Assembly (NCBI RefSeq): GCF_009728145.1
Contig: NZ_WOCA01000001.1
Span: forward strand, 124,001-188,000
DNA length: 64,000 nucleotides
Direction of reading: 5' to 3'
From: Ornithinibacillus caprae
GTDB taxonomy: Bacteria > Bacillota > Bacilli > Bacillales > Amphibacillaceae
Under the pieces are notes generated by a model. That model searched no databases, was not told the origin of the DNA, and worked only from the letters and a program-made list of their open reading frames with translations. Positions within the stretch are counted from its first letter, which is position 1. The number at the start of each line of letters is the position of its first letter. Made by a program: the position numbers and the translations under genes. Shown one piece after another: positions 47,711 to 57,318 of the stretch.

Positions 47711-47862
47711 GTTTTTAGCAGATAGGAAAGCATAAACTTCCCTATCCTGCATAAGTGCATCGAAGGCTTTTGCCATAAATGCTTGTACTCAGGGAGTATA
47801 AGGGCTTCAAAAAAGTAAAGAACTCTTTTCAAGAATCTCTTTAACAATAGCCAAGTTTTCTA
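47711..47862 (-). repeat. dispersed intergenic repeat, copy B (full length)
   Basis: This is a full-length copy in reverse orientation to A, C and D. Read on the minus strand it contains TGTTAAAGAGATTCTTGAAA, AGCCCTTATACTC, CCTTCGATGCACTTATGCAG and the end hairpin GGGAAGTTTATGCTTTCC. It abuts a 17-bp terminator. Confidence 0.85.
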
Positions 47863-47911
47863 ACATGCTTTTCAAAGGGTTTCATTAACCTTTGAAAAGC
47901 ATGTTATTTTT
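47862..47911 (+). terminator. strong terminator upstream of the tRNA promoter
   Basis: A perfect 17-bp stem (47862-47878 with 47889-47905), a 10-nt loop, then ATTTTTT. It isolates the tRNA unit from the rph-ysnB operon. Confidence 0.92.
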
Positions 47912-47924
47912 TAAAAAAAAAGTG

Positions 47925-47953
47925 TTGACAATGACAGGTATAATCCATATAAT
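47925..47953 (+). promoter_or_regulatory. consensus sigma-A promoter of the tRNA unit
   Basis: A perfect TTGACA (47925-47930), a 17-bp spacer and a perfect TATAAT (47948-47953). Transcription should start near 47960, about 185 bases before tRNA-Gly. Confidence 0.9.
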
Positions 47954-47984
47954 AAATCTTGTGACCAAAAATGAAACACATATT

Positions 47985-48140
47985 TATATGGCTTTACGCG
48001 GATGTAGTTACGAGCATAACATCCATCGAAAAAGCTTCGAGTTGCCTTGAAGCACCAATCATCATTGAATAAACTTGCAGATGTAGAGGCATAGCTTGCC
48101 CAAATGATGTGCGTGAAACCAATGAATTATTTATAAACCT
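47985..48140 (+). ncRNA. structured leader of the tRNA unit (candidate ncRNA)
   Basis: Stems visible by eye: GGATGT/ACATCC (48000-48005, 48019-48024), GCTTC/GAAGC (48034-48038, 48049-48053), CATCATT/AATGATG (48060-48066, 48103-48109), the last enclosing GGCA/TGCC (48088-48091, 48097-48100). The sequence at 47992-48009 matches 16 of 18 bases around the tRNA-Gly 5' end at 48139-48156. It may be a tRNA-derived remnant or a small RNA processed from the tRNA precursor. Confidence 0.3.
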
Positions 48141-48144
48141 TTAT

Positions 48145-48218
48145 GCGGGTGTAGTTTAGTGGTAAAACCTCAGCCTTCCAAGCTGATGTCGAGGGTTCAA
48201 TTCCCTTCACCCGCTCCA
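48145..48218 (+). tRNA. tRNA-Gly (anticodon TCC)
   Basis: A full cloverleaf with acceptor GCGGGTG pairing with CACCCGC, anticodon stem TCAGC/GCTGA and loop CTTCCAA giving anticodon TCC (reads GGA), T-arm GAGGGTTCAATTCCCTT, and CCA encoded at 48216-48218. Confidence 0.97.
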
Positions 48219-48225
48219 TACATAT

Positions 48226-48299
48226 GTCCCAGTAGCTCAGCTGGATAGAGCAACAGCCTTCTAAGCTGTGGGTCGCAGGTTCGAATCCTGCCTGGGACG
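48226..48299 (+). tRNA. tRNA-Arg (anticodon TCT)
   Basis: The acceptor GTCCCAG pairs with CTGGGAC; anticodon stem ACAGC/GCTGT with loop CTTCTAA gives anticodon TCT (reads AGA). The T-arm is CGCAGGTTCGAATCCTGC. Discriminator G; the 3' CCA is not encoded, unlike in the neighbouring tRNA-Gly. Confidence 0.96.
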
Positions 48300-48310
48300 T
48301 AACCTAAAAT

Positions 48311-48352
48311 AAAACCTAATCCTTTGTTATATAAGGGATTAGGTTTTGTTTA
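48311..48352 (+). terminator. terminator of the tRNA unit
   Basis: AAAACCTAATCC (48311-48322) pairs with GGATTAGGTTTT (48336-48347), followed by a T-rich tail. Confidence 0.85.
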
Positions 48353-48549
48353 TTTCTTTGATTGACCACTGTATTATCAATAAAAAAATGACGTTTGGGT
48401 ATCAATAAGGCGAGACTATTGTAAATAAGGGTGATCAGGAGATAGTTTATTCTTAAATAGGGTTAACTTGTTTACGTTAGATTTAATTTTTTAGGAAAAT
48501 TTATATATACTATTAAGTAAATCCAAATTTGCATAAAAGGAGGGAATAT

Positions 48550-49530
48550 ATGGAAAGTGAAAATGAGAAGATCATACTTTTTCCTAAATGGAGAAAGGCA
48601 TTGGAGGAAGAAAGCTTAGAAGCTTTGAAAGCGAAAAGATATGAAGAAGCATTATCAAAGTTAAATCAACTTATAAGTTTTCAGATACATAATCATGAAA
48701 TTATCATAGGAAAATTGATTTGCTTGATGGAATTAGGTAGACACCAAGAAGCTCAAGAGCTTTGTGAAGAGGTAATGAGTGTAAAGGATGAAGATTATTA
48801 TCACTATGTACATATTTATCTAACCATCCTGTTTCAAACGAATCAATACAGTCTGTTGATGGATCAGGTTGATTATGAACTTGAGACTCAGGATATACCA
48901 TATATGATACGTGAACAGTTTAAACAACTTTATGATGTAAGCTCAAAGATGATTAAAGATGCAAAAAATGAGGAAACAACAGAATATCTACTGGAATTAC
49001 AAGAAGCGGTTGAACAACAAGACCATTTAAAACAATGGCGTCTTATTGAGAGTTTACGAAAATTTAAATCCAACCCAGATAGGAAAGTTATTCAGTTATT
49101 GAAAAATGAACATGTACATCCTGTTATAAAGACAGCAATATTTCTTTGGTTACAGGATAACGAAATATCGGAAATAGTTGATGTCCAAAAGCTTGGCTTT
49201 CAACTACATGTGAATCCTTCAGATATGGTGGATTTACAATCACATACAACCATTAAACAAACCATGGTACTAATAAATGAATTAGAGCAAAAGAACCCAT
49301 CACTATACCAATTACTGACCCAATTATTAAACCGTTATGCCTACGTAAGGTATCCTTTATTACCAACTAGTGAGGATGTAACGGATCTTGCTGAAGCTTT
49401 ACTCTATATCGGGGAAGAAATGTTGAATATACATAATGGAAATAGGGAAGAACTGACAGATAAACAAAAATATTATATCAATGAAATACAAGTGTGTGAA
49501 CAGTTGTATTTAAGTATTATAGAAGACTAA
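48550..49530 (+). CDS. ysoA: TPR-repeat protein, YsoA-like
   Basis: The protein has 326 residues, is all-helical and highly charged, with no signal peptide. The region ~15-150 looks like tetratricopeptide repeats: EALKAKRYEEALSKLNQLISF and NHEIIIGKLICLMELGRHQEAQELCEEV are consecutive repeat units. The rest is helical with no recognised domain. The length is close to that of B. subtilis YsoA, which sits at the same place before tig. The ATG at 48550 has AAAGGAGGG eight bases upstream. The function is unknown; TPRs suggest protein binding. Confidence 0.85.
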   Translation: MESENEKIILFPKWRKALEEESLEALKAKRYEEALSKLNQLISFQIHNHEIIIGKLICLMELGRHQEAQELCEEVMSVKDEDYYHYVHIYLTILFQTNQYSLLMDQVDYELETQDIPYMIREQFKQLYDVSSKMIKDAKNEETTEYLLELQEAVEQQDHLKQWRLIESLRKFKSNPDRKVIQLLKNEHVHPVIKTAIFLWLQDNEISEIVDVQKLGFQLHVNPSDMVDLQSHTTIKQTMVLINELEQKNPSLYQLLTQLLNRYAYVRYPLLPTSEDVTDLAEALLYIGEEMLNIHNGNREELTDKQKYYINEIQVCEQLYLSIIED

Positions 49531-49715
49531 GGAAAACTCATTGCCTTAATTGCTTGAAAGGCATAATAATTATGGTATAATTAGGTGGTTGTAAATTTGA
49601 GATTCAACATAGCTTCCATACATATTATCTCGTTTGTAATTATGATGGGACGCATTTGACATTTTAAAATTGATAGAAATAATCAATGGAAATAATAGAT
49701 TTTGGAGGGAATTAT

Positions 49716-51002
49716 ATGTCAACAAAATGGGAAAAACAAGAAGGTAACGAAGGGGTATTAACCTTCGGAGTAACTGCTGAGGAATTTGATACTGCTTTAG
49801 ATAAAGCTTTTAAAAAAGTAGTAAAAACTGTTCAAATTCCAGGTTTCCGTAAAGGTAAAGTTCCACGTGGTATTTTTGAAAAACGATTTGGTGTAGAATC
49901 TTTATATCAAGACGCTGTAGATATCGTATTACCTGATGCATACATGAAAGCGATCGAAGAAGCAGGAATTGAGCCAATTGATCAACCTTCAATTGATATT
50001 GAAGAAATTGAAAAAGGAAAAGATCTTGTTTTTACAGCGCAGGTTACTGTGAAACCAGAGGTGAAATTAGGTGACTATAAAGGTCTAGAAGTGGAAGAGC
50101 AAGATACTACTGTTACAGACGAAGACGTTGACAATGAATTAGAACAATTAAGAGAGCGTCATGCAGAGCTTATCGTAAAAGAAGACGGTAAAGTTGAGAA
50201 TGGTGACACAGTTGTTATGGACTTTGAAGGTTTCCTTGATGGAGAAGCTTTTGATGGAGGAAAAGGTGAAAACCATTCCTTAGAAATCGGTTCTGGACAA
50301 TTTATTCCTGGTTTTGAAGAGCAATTAGTAGGTAAGGAAGCTGGAGAAGAAACTGAAATTGAAGTTACTTTCCCAGAGGATTATCATGCAGAAGAGCTAG
50401 CTGGTAAAAAAGCACAATTTAAAGTGAAAGTCCATGAAATTAAAACAAAAGAATTACCAGAGCTTGACGACGAATTTGCCAAAGATGTTGATGAAGAAGT
50501 TGAAACGCTAGAAGAATTAAAGAATAAGAAAAAAGAAGAGCTCGAATCTCAAAAGAAACAGGATGCAGATAATCAAAAACGTGAAACGTTAATTGAAAAA
50601 GCTTCAGAAAATGCTGAGGTAGATATTCCAGAAGCAATGGTTGATACAGAGTTAGATCGTATGGTGAAAGAGTTTGAACAACGTTTACAAATGCAAGGTA
50701 TGACAATGGAAATGTATTTCCAATTCTCTGGTCAAGATGAATCTGCATTGAAAGAGCAAATGAAAGAAGATGCAGGTAAACGAGTAAAAACAAATCTAAC
50801 ACTTGAAGCAATTGCTAATGCTGAGGAACTTGAAGCATCTGATGAAGATGTTCAAGCAGAACTTGAAAATATGGCAACGATGTATGGTACAGATGTTGAG
50901 CAACTTAAGCAAATGCTTGGTGGTAACGCAGATGCCATTAAAGAAGATTTGAAATTTAGAAAAGCAATTGACTTTTTAGTTGAGAATAGTAAAGCAGTTT
51001 AA
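49716..51002 (+). CDS. tig: trigger factor
   Basis: This 428-residue ribosome-associated chaperone and prolyl isomerase has an N-terminal ribosome-binding domain (about 1-145) with the signature GFRKGKVPR (44-52). The FKBP-type isomerase domain is at about 160-245 ([21 protein letters not shown]). The C-terminal helical arm domain, rich in Glu and Lys, covers the rest. GGAGGG lies seven bases before the chosen ATG; the frame extends ten codons further upstream without a ribosome site. It is followed by clpX, as in most Firmicutes. Confidence 0.97.
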   Translation: MSTKWEKQEGNEGVLTFGVTAEEFDTALDKAFKKVVKTVQIPGFRKGKVPRGIFEKRFGVESLYQDAVDIVLPDAYMKAIEEAGIEPIDQPSIDIEEIEKGKDLVFTAQVTVKPEVKLGDYKGLEVEEQDTTVTDEDVDNELEQLRERHAELIVKEDGKVENGDTVVMDFEGFLDGEAFDGGKGENHSLEIGSGQFIPGFEEQLVGKEAGEETEIEVTFPEDYHAEELAGKKAQFKVKVHEIKTKELPELDDEFAKDVDEEVETLEELKNKKKEELESQKKQDADNQKRETLIEKASENAEVDIPEAMVDTELDRMVKEFEQRLQMQGMTMEMYFQFSGQDESALKEQMKEDAGKRVKTNLTLEAIANAEELEASDEDVQAELENMATMYGTDVEQLKQMLGGNADAIKEDLKFRKAIDFLVENSKAV

Positions 51003-51036
51003 TATAATTGCTTTACCAGAATTAAACATACAGAAT

Positions 51037-51068
51037 AAAACAAGGTGCGGATCTTCGCACCTTGTTTT
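51037..51068 (+). terminator. tig terminator
   Basis: A perfect 13-bp stem (51037-51049 with 51056-51068) with a 6-nt loop, ending in TTTT. Confidence 0.9.
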
Positions 51069-51100
51069 ACACTATATACGTATCTTTTCAAGGATAAGTC

Positions 51101-51245
51101 AAAAAACTTGGTTTTGTTAAAGAGACTCCTGAACAAGGGTTCTCAGCTTTTTTAGCAGATATTGTTAAGTACAAGTCTTTATGGCAAAAGCCTTCGTTGC
51201 ACTTATACAGCATAGGAAAGCATATACTTTCTTAGCTGCTAAATA
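51101..51245 (+). repeat. dispersed intergenic repeat, copy C (full length)
   Basis: This is a full-length copy in forward orientation: AAAAACTTGGTTTTGTTAAAG at its left, then CTTTATGGCAAAAGCC, CCTTCGTTGCACTTATACAG and the end hairpin ATAGGAAAGCATATACTTTC. Copy D follows 47 bases later in the same orientation. Confidence 0.85.
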
Positions 51246-51292
51246 AATTATCAACAAAAAGATCATGTAATTCATAGGTTGTATCATATACT

Positions 51293-51440
51293 ATTAGAGA
51301 ACTTGGCTTTTGTTAAAGGGATTCTTGAAATGAGTTCTTAGCTTTTTTAGAAGCCCTTATACTCTTTAGTACAATCTTTATGGAAAATCCTTAGTTGCAC
51401 GTATGCAGGATAGCAAGAACCATACTTTTTGAACTGCCGA
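51293..51440 (+). repeat. dispersed intergenic repeat, copy D (full length)
   Basis: It shares TGTTAAAGGGATTCTTGAAA and AGCCCTTATACTC with copy B and CCTTAGTTGCACGTATGCAG with the family core. The end hairpin is decayed (GATAGCAAGAACCATACTTTTT), so this is the most diverged copy. Confidence 0.8.
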
Positions 51441-51626
51441 TAAACGCTGCAAGCCTAATTTAATGCGATATTGCTTTCTCAGAATACCCTTTGTAGATCA
51501 GCGGAATAAACATAAAAGAGTATATTGTTTTGTTTTCTAATTTTCTTCTGATATGATTACTATGACAGTTGAAACAAAAAATCGTATAGCTTAGAAGTAG
51601 ATCCAAACTTTTAGGGGTGAAATTTA
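51441..51626. other. remainder of the tig-clpX gap
   Basis: No gene or clear hairpin. The clpX promoter should lie here; no confident -35/-10 pair was found. Confidence 0.5.
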
Positions 51627-52904
51627 ATGTTTAAATTTAATGAAGAAAAAGGGCAATTAAAGTGTTCCTTTTGTGGAAAAAGTCAAGAACAAGTCCGTAA
51701 GCTAGTTGCTGGCCCAGGCGTTTATATATGTGACGAATGTATTGACCTATGTACCGAAATTGTAGAAGAAGAGCTTGGTACGGAAGAAGAAACAGAATAT
51801 AAGGAAATTCCAAAACCGAAAGAGATCTGTGACATTCTTGATGATTATGTAATTGGACAAGAGAAAGCAAAGAAAAATCTTTCTGTTGCGGTATATAATC
51901 ATTATAAAAGAATTAATTCAACGAAAAGTACTGACGATGTAGAACTGTCTAAAAGTAACATCGCAATGATCGGTCCAACAGGTAGTGGTAAAACATTACT
52001 TGCCCAAACATTAGCTAGAATCTTAAATGTACCATTTGCAATGGCTGATGCTACTTCTTTAACAGAAGCAGGGTATGTTGGAGAGGATGTAGAAAATATT
52101 CTTTTAAAGCTGATCCAATCAGCTGATTACGATGTAGAGAAAGCCGAGAAAGGGATTATCTATATCGATGAAATTGATAAAGTAGCTCGTAAATCTGAAA
52201 ATCCTTCCATTACTCGTGATGTATCTGGTGAGGGAGTTCAGCAAGCGTTATTAAAAATTCTTGAAGGAACAGTAGCAAGTGTACCGCCTCAAGGAGGGCG
52301 TAAACATCCTCATCAAGAGTTTATACAAATTGATACAACAAATATTTTATTTATTTGTGGTGGAGCATTTGATGGAATAGACCAAGTAATCAAACGTCGT
52401 CTTGGTAAAAAGGTAATTGGATTTGGTTCCAACGAAAAACAAGAAGACTTGGATAAGGGGCAACTACTATCAAAAGTATTACCTGAAGATCTCTTACGTT
52501 ATGGACTAATTCCTGAATTCATCGGAAGACTCCCAGTCATCGGAAGCTTAGAACCACTGGATGAAGAAGCATTGGTGGAGATCCTAACTAAGCCTAAAAA
52601 TGCTCTAGTAAAGCAATATGTAAAACTATTTGATATGGATAATGTGGAATTAGAATTTGAAGAAGAAGCACTTGTTGAAATTGCTAAGAAAGCAATTGAA
52701 CGTAAAACAGGAGCTCGTGGTCTTCGATCCATAATAGAAAGCATTATGTTAGATGTAATGTTTGAATTACCTTCACGTGAGGATATTGAAAAATGTGTGA
52801 TTACAAAAGATACAGTTGTTAATGAAAATGGAAGTCCTAAACTAATCTTTACAGATGGAACAATTAAAGAAGGTAGCGAAACTCTACCAAGAGAAAGTGC
52901 GTAA
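51627..52904 (+). CDS. clpX: ATP-dependent Clp protease ATP-binding subunit ClpX
   Basis: This 425-residue AAA+ unfoldase delivers substrates to ClpP. The N-terminal C4 zinc domain has C13, C16, C35 and C38. The AAA+ module has Walker A GPTGSGKT at 116-123, Walker [10 protein letters not shown], and sensor and arginine-finger segments ([11 protein letters not shown]). Pore loop YVGED and the ClpP-binding IGF loop (in [11 protein letters not shown]) are present. It is monocistronic, between tig and lonA. Confidence 0.97.
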   Translation: MFKFNEEKGQLKCSFCGKSQEQVRKLVAGPGVYICDECIDLCTEIVEEELGTEEETEYKEIPKPKEICDILDDYVIGQEKAKKNLSVAVYNHYKRINSTKSTDDVELSKSNIAMIGPTGSGKTLLAQTLARILNVPFAMADATSLTEAGYVGEDVENILLKLIQSADYDVEKAEKGIIYIDEIDKVARKSENPSITRDVSGEGVQQALLKILEGTVASVPPQGGRKHPHQEFIQIDTTNILFICGGAFDGIDQVIKRRLGKKVIGFGSNEKQEDLDKGQLLSKVLPEDLLRYGLIPEFIGRLPVIGSLEPLDEEALVEILTKPKNALVKQYVKLFDMDNVELEFEEEALVEIAKKAIERKTGARGLRSIIESIMLDVMFELPSREDIEKCVITKDTVVNENGSPKLIFTDGTIKEGSETLPRESA

Positions 52905-52929
52905 TAATTAGGCAACCTGTTTTCAAGTG

Positions 52930-53008
52930 GAGACTGACTTAGCTATTAGGTCCTTTGATTATTCTAAAAGGGCAAACTAACTGCTTTGTCAGTCTCTTAC
53001 TTTTTGTG
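52930..53008 (+). terminator. clpX terminator with a long loop
   Basis: GAGACTGAC (52930-52938) pairs with GTCAGTCTC (52988-52996); an inner CCTTT/AAAGG helix can form in the loop. It is followed by TTACTTTTTG. Confidence 0.6.
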
Positions 53009-53224
53009 TAGGATTATCCCGTAACTATTGGAGGAAGACATCCACTTCAAGATTCACTTTTTATGTGGATGATGATTTGTTATAAAGGGAATAACTATAA
53101 TGAAATGAATTAATATTAGGTAGCAATAATTTTACAAGAGGAATAAATTTATATAAACTTTAAAGAAACATGTATACATAAGAAAAGCTAGTTATTATTT
53201 AAACAACAATGGAGGTACATAATA
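53009..53224. other. clpX-lonA gap
   Basis: No gene: the lonB gene that lies here in B. subtilis is absent. No CtsR or CIRCE operator was seen by eye. Confidence 0.55.
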
Positions 53225-55555
53225 ATGACAAATGATTATAAACAACTACCCCTCCTACCTTTACGAGGTTTATTAGTATTTCCAACAATGGTACTTCATC
53301 TGGATGTTGGTAGAGATAAATCTGTAGCTGCTTTAGAAAAAGCTATGATGGACGATCAAACGATTTGTTTAGCAGCACAGAAAAAAGTAAGTTTGGACGA
53401 TCCGAAAACAAATGAAATTTATCATATTGGTACTGTGGCAAGGGTAAATCAAATGTTAAAACTTCCAAACGGAACGGTTCGAGTACTTGTAGAAGGTCTA
53501 TATAGAGCTGAAATCATCCGTTATGTTGAAGAAGATGAAGAATTTATCGTAGAAGTTAACAAACTTGAAGAAGTCACTGGGGATAAAACGGAGGAAGAAG
53601 CTCTCAAGCGCTCTTTATTAGGGCAATTTGAACAATATATTAAAATATCTAAAAAAATTACCCAGGAAACATTGGCAACGGTAACTGATATTGATGAACC
53701 AGGAAGGTTAGCAGATATTATCACATCTCATTTATCATTAAAAATCCGAGACAAGCAACAGTTGCTTGAAATTGTTAATGTTCAAAAGAGATTACAGTAT
53801 TTAATAAAATTGATTTCTAATGAACAAAAGGTATTAGATTTAGAAAAGAAAATCGGTCAACGTGTAAAAAATTCCATGGAAAAAACCCAAAAGGAATATT
53901 ATCTTCGTGAGCAACTAAAGGCGATTCAAAAAGAGCTTGGAGATAAAGATGGAAAAACGGGAGAAGTTGGTCAGCTAAGAGAGAAGCTTGAACAATCTGA
54001 TATGCCTGACCGTATTAGAGAAGTGGCAATGAAGGAACTAAATCGTTATGAAACAGTACCACAGAGTTCAGCAGAAAGCTCAGTAATTCGCAATTATTTA
54101 GAATGGTTACTTTCTCTACCATGGACAGAAAAAACACAAGATACAATCGAAATAAACCATGCGAAAGAAATACTAGACAAAGACCATTATGGGTTAGAAA
54201 AGGTAAAAGAACGTGTACTTGAATATTTAGCTGTACAAAAGCTAACTCAATCTATCAAAGGACCAATCCTATGTTTGGTAGGACCTCCTGGAGTTGGAAA
54301 AACTTCGTTAGCAAAATCAATTGCTCAGTCCATTAATCGCAATTTTGTACGTGTTTCATTAGGTGGGGTACGTGATGAGGCGGAGATTCGAGGGCATCGA
54401 CGTACGTATATTGGTGCAATGCCCGGAAGGATTATTCAAGGTATGAAAAAAGCAAAAACGATTAATCCTGTCTTTTTATTAGATGAAATTGACAAAATGT
54501 CTAACGATTTCCGTGGTGATCCATCTTCAGCAATGCTGGAAGTGTTAGACCCCGAGCAAAATAGTACATTTAGTGATCATTTTATTGAAGAGACGTATGA
54601 TTTATCTAACGTGCTATTTATTGCAACCGCAAACTATGTAAATAATATTCCAGGTCCATTATTAGATCGGATGGAACTTATACCTATTTCAGGCTACACA
54701 GAGGTAGAGAAACTGCATATAGCGAAAGAACATCTAATTAATAAACAATTAAAAGAAAATGGCTTAAACAAAAGCAACTTACAAATACGTGAAGATGCAC
54801 TTTTAAAATTAATCCGTATGTATACGAGAGAAGCAGGAGTACGTGGATTAGAACGTCAAATTGCCAAATTGTGCAGAAAGGCAGCTAAAATTATTATCTC
54901 TGAAGAGAAAAAACGTGTAGTCATTACGGAAAAAAGCCTAGAAGAACTATTAGGTAAACCAATGTTCCGTTATGGCCAAATGGAGCAGGAAGACCAGATA
55001 GGTGCAGCTACAGGGTTAGCATATACTGCTGCAGGTGGAGATACACTCTCTATTGAGGTATCGCACTATCCTGGTAAAGGAAAGCTTACCTTAACTGGTA
55101 AATTAGGGGAAGTAATGCGAGAATCTGCACAGGCGGCATTTAGCTATATTCGTTCACGGGCACATGAATTACAAATCGATCCTGATTTTCACGAGAAATA
55201 TGATATTCATATTCATGTTCCAGAAGGTGCTACACCTAAAGATGGACCATCTGCAGGTATTACGATGGCAACAGCTCTTGTATCAGCATTGTCAGGTCGC
55301 TCGGTTAAAAAAGAAGTTGGAATGACAGGGGAAATTACTTTAAGAGGAAGAGTTTTGCCAATCGGTGGCTTAAAAGAAAAATCATTGAGTGCTCATCGTG
55401 CTGGAATCACAACGATTATTATGCCAGAGGATAATAAAAAGGATTTAGATGACATTCCTAAAAGTGTTCGGGAGGAATTAACCTTTATTCCGGTAAATCA
55501 TTTAGATCAAGTGTTAAAACATGCTCTTGTGGAGGAGAAACATGAAAGTAACTAA
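53225..55555 (+). CDS. lonA: ATP-dependent protease LonA
   Basis: The protein has 776 residues. The N-terminal substrate-binding LON domain is at about 8-205, followed by a coiled coil. The AAA+ domain has Walker A GPPGVGKT at 353-360 and Walker [10 protein letters not shown]. The C-terminal serine protease domain has the catalytic dyad Ser676 (PKDGPSAG) and Lys717 (GGLKEK). It degrades misfolded and regulatory proteins. It overlaps engB by 14 bases. Confidence 0.97.
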   Translation: MTNDYKQLPLLPLRGLLVFPTMVLHLDVGRDKSVAALEKAMMDDQTICLAAQKKVSLDDPKTNEIYHIGTVARVNQMLKLPNGTVRVLVEGLYRAEIIRYVEEDEEFIVEVNKLEEVTGDKTEEEALKRSLLGQFEQYIKISKKITQETLATVTDIDEPGRLADIITSHLSLKIRDKQQLLEIVNVQKRLQYLIKLISNEQKVLDLEKKIGQRVKNSMEKTQKEYYLREQLKAIQKELGDKDGKTGEVGQLREKLEQSDMPDRIREVAMKELNRYETVPQSSAESSVIRNYLEWLLSLPWTEKTQDTIEINHAKEILDKDHYGLEKVKERVLEYLAVQKLTQSIKGPILCLVGPPGVGKTSLAKSIAQSINRNFVRVSLGGVRDEAEIRGHRRTYIGAMPGRIIQGMKKAKTINPVFLLDEIDKMSNDFRGDPSSAMLEVLDPEQNSTFSDHFIEETYDLSNVLFIATANYVNNIPGPLLDRMELIPISGYTEVEKLHIAKEHLINKQLKENGLNKSNLQIREDALLKLIRMYTREAGVRGLERQIAKLCRKAAKIIISEEKKRVVITEKSLEELLGKPMFRYGQMEQEDQIGAATGLAYTAAGGDTLSIEVSHYPGKGKLTLTGKLGEVMRESAQAAFSYIRSRAHELQIDPDFHEKYDIHIHVPEGATPKDGPSAGITMATALVSALSGRSVKKEVGMTGEITLRGRVLPIGGLKEKSLSAHRAGITTIIMPEDNKKDLDDIPKSVREELTFIPVNHLDQVLKHALVEEKHESN

Positions 55556-56123
55556 TGCAGAAATTGTTATCAGTGCTGTTAGTCAAAAGCAATATCCAAA
55601 TGACCAGCTACCAGAGATTGCGTTAGCAGGCCGTTCTAATGTGGGAAAATCATCCTTTATTAATAAACTAATTAATAGAAAAAATTTAGCTAGGACTTCA
55701 TCAAAACCTGGGAAAACACAAACATTGAATTTTTACCGTATTAACGATGCGTTCTATTTTGTTGATGTGCCTGGATATGGTTATGCGAAGGTCTCCAAAA
55801 AAGAAAGAGAAAAATGGGGCGTCATGATGGAAGAATATTTTCAGACTCGAGAAACCCTTAAAGCTGTTTTCTTAATAACGGATATTCGTCATGAACCTAC
55901 TAGAGATGATATTCAAATGTACGAATTTCTTAAACATTTTGATTTACCTGTAGTAGTAGTTGCTACGAAACTAGATAAAATCCCTAAAGGAAAACGAACA
56001 AAGCATTTGAAGCGAACTATTCAGACTTTGCAGGTAGAACAAGATGATATTGTGCTTCCATTTTCAGCTGAAACAGGTGAAGGTAAAGATGAGGCTTGGG
56101 GGATATTAAAAAAATATTTATAA
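55542..56123 (+). CDS. engB: ribosome-assembly GTPase EngB (YsxC/YihA)
   Basis: This 194-residue Era/Obg-superfamily GTPase is needed for 50S ribosome assembly. The motifs are G1 GRSNVGKS (30-37), G2 around [10 protein letters not shown]3 DVPGYG, G4 TKLDK and G5 FSAETGEG. I use the ATG at 55542, which has GGAGGAG five to six bases upstream and lies inside lonA's last codons; the frame from 55521 has no site. In B. subtilis hemA follows; here ~3.8 kb of other genes lie in between. Confidence 0.96.
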   Translation: MKVTNAEIVISAVSQKQYPNDQLPEIALAGRSNVGKSSFINKLINRKNLARTSSKPGKTQTLNFYRINDAFYFVDVPGYGYAKVSKKEREKWGVMMEEYFQTRETLKAVFLITDIRHEPTRDDIQMYEFLKHFDLPVVVVATKLDKIPKGKRTKHLKRTIQTLQVEQDDIVLPFSAETGEGKDEAWGILKKYL

Positions 56124-56134
56124 TGTGCAAGAGG

Positions 56135-56165
56135 CTCCTTTCTATTTATGAAAGGAGTTTTTTTA
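56135..56165 (+). terminator. lonA-engB terminator
   Basis: CTCCTTTC (56135-56142) pairs with GAAAGGAG (56150-56157), then seven T residues. Confidence 0.9.
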
Positions 56166-56450
56166 TTGTAATAAGGCTTGTTAAATGCAATGTTTTCATT
56201 AGTGAATTCAGAAAACTCTTAGCATTCTAGAGTTATTAACAGAATCATAAAGTATAAATAAGGTATAGGCAGTTATTTAATAATAATAATTTGAAATCTA
56301 TACAAATATACATATATAGATGAATATGCAATTGGTTGTTTCAATTTATTATTGATATAATTTTAATGAAACAGTGCGAGTGTTAATAATATTCCGTATT
56401 CTTATTGATACATACGCACAAAAAATCAAGGAGAGGGATGTTTACACGAG
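56166..56450. other. gap before the amino-acid ABC transporter
   Basis: No gene. AATTCAGAAAAC near 56204 loosely resembles a CodY site (AATTTTCWGAAAATT), but too weakly to call. The transporter promoter should lie here; no clear consensus was found. Confidence 0.4.
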
Positions 56451-57254
56451 ATGAGAAAACTGAAAATTTCATTATTTTTCGCTATGATTATTTTTGTTCT
56501 AGCTGCTTGTGGTTCAGATAGTTCATCAGAGGGAAATAATGTGGATGCTGGATCCGATTTTGATTTGGTTGAAGATGGTAAACTTACATTCGCTGCTTCA
56601 GGTGAGTTTAAACCGTTTAGCTATATGGAAGGTAATGAAATGGTAGGATATGATATTGCTGTCGCAGAAGCTATTGCTGAAAAACTAGGTCTGGAAGTTG
56701 TGCAACAGAAAGCGAAATTTGACGGTATAGTAACTGGTGTAAAGCAAGGGCGTTATGATATTGCAGTTGCAAGTCATACGGTAACAGAAGAACGATTAGA
56801 GGAAGTTGACTTCTCTGAACCGTATTACTATTCAGGACCAGTTATTTATACGAGGCCAGATAGTGATATAGAATCAGTTGATGATTTACAGGGGAAAGAA
56901 ATTTCTGTATCAAGAGGTTCCACTTATGTAGAGATGGCAGAGGAATATACAGATAATATTCCGAAAGTAGATAGTGATGTTGTAGCATTACAATCACTTG
57001 CTTCTGGACATCACGATGCAGTAATTACAGACGATATTACTGGTCAAACTGCGATTGAAAATGGCTTAGAAATTGAAAATCGTGGTCAATTAGGCGTAAG
57101 TGAACAAGCTGTAGCAGTAGCAAAAGAAAATGAAGCCTTATTGGAAGCAATTAACGAAGCATTACAAGAATTGAAAGAAAGTGGGGAGCTTGCAGCACTA
57201 GCTGAAGAATGGATTGGTGTTGACATTACCCAGGAACCAGAAGAGTTAGAATAA
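56451..57254 (+). CDS. polar amino-acid ABC transporter substrate-binding lipoprotein
   Basis: This 267-residue lipoprotein has a signal peptide ending in LAAC (Cys20), then a serine-rich linker. The type II periplasmic-binding domain (SBP_bac_3) starts near residue 40: LTFAASGEFKPFSYMEGNEMVGYDIAVAEAIAEKLG. The arginine-containing ligand site lies in DIAVASHTVTEERL and the hinge region GKEISVSRGST. This branch binds polar amino acids such as glutamine, arginine or cystine; the exact ligand is not clear. The best ribosome site (AAGGAGAGGG) is unusually far, about 13-16 bases, from the ATG. Confidence 0.9.
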   Translation: MRKLKISLFFAMIIFVLAACGSDSSSEGNNVDAGSDFDLVEDGKLTFAASGEFKPFSYMEGNEMVGYDIAVAEAIAEKLGLEVVQQKAKFDGIVTGVKQGRYDIAVASHTVTEERLEEVDFSEPYYYSGPVIYTRPDSDIESVDDLQGKEISVSRGSTYVEMAEEYTDNIPKVDSDVVALQSLASGHHDAVITDDITGQTAIENGLEIENRGQLGVSEQAVAVAKENEALLEAINEALQELKESGELAALAEEWIGVDITQEPEELE

Positions 57255-57263
57255 AGGTTATTT

Positions 57264-57292
57264 CAAATGTGCGCAGTTAACATGCGCACATT
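57264..57292 (+). promoter_or_regulatory. intercistronic hairpin
   Basis: A perfect 11-bp stem (AAATGTGCGCA, 57264-57274, with TGCGCACATTT, 57282-57292) has a 7-nt loop and no T-run. It sits between the binding-protein and permease genes and could stabilise or terminate part of the transcript so that more binding protein is made. Confidence 0.65.
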
Positions 57293-57318
57293 TGTCCTCA
57301 TTAAAGGAGTTGAATTAG

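Noticed and set aside
47985-48140. a third complete tRNA or a T-box leader
   Set aside because: Only the 5' tRNA-Gly segment is matched; no cloverleaf, T-arm, T-box sequence or terminator is present.
50440-50811. 123-codon open frame opposite tig
   Set aside because: Its leucine-rich composition is the reverse complement of Glu/Lys-rich trigger factor codons; no ribosome site.
52499-52915. 138-codon open frame opposite clpX
   Set aside because: Serine-rich shadow of a highly conserved gene, without start context.
56196-56218. CodY operator before the amino-acid transporter
   Set aside because: AATTCAGAAAAC matches the 15-base motif only in part and lies ~240 bases from the gene.
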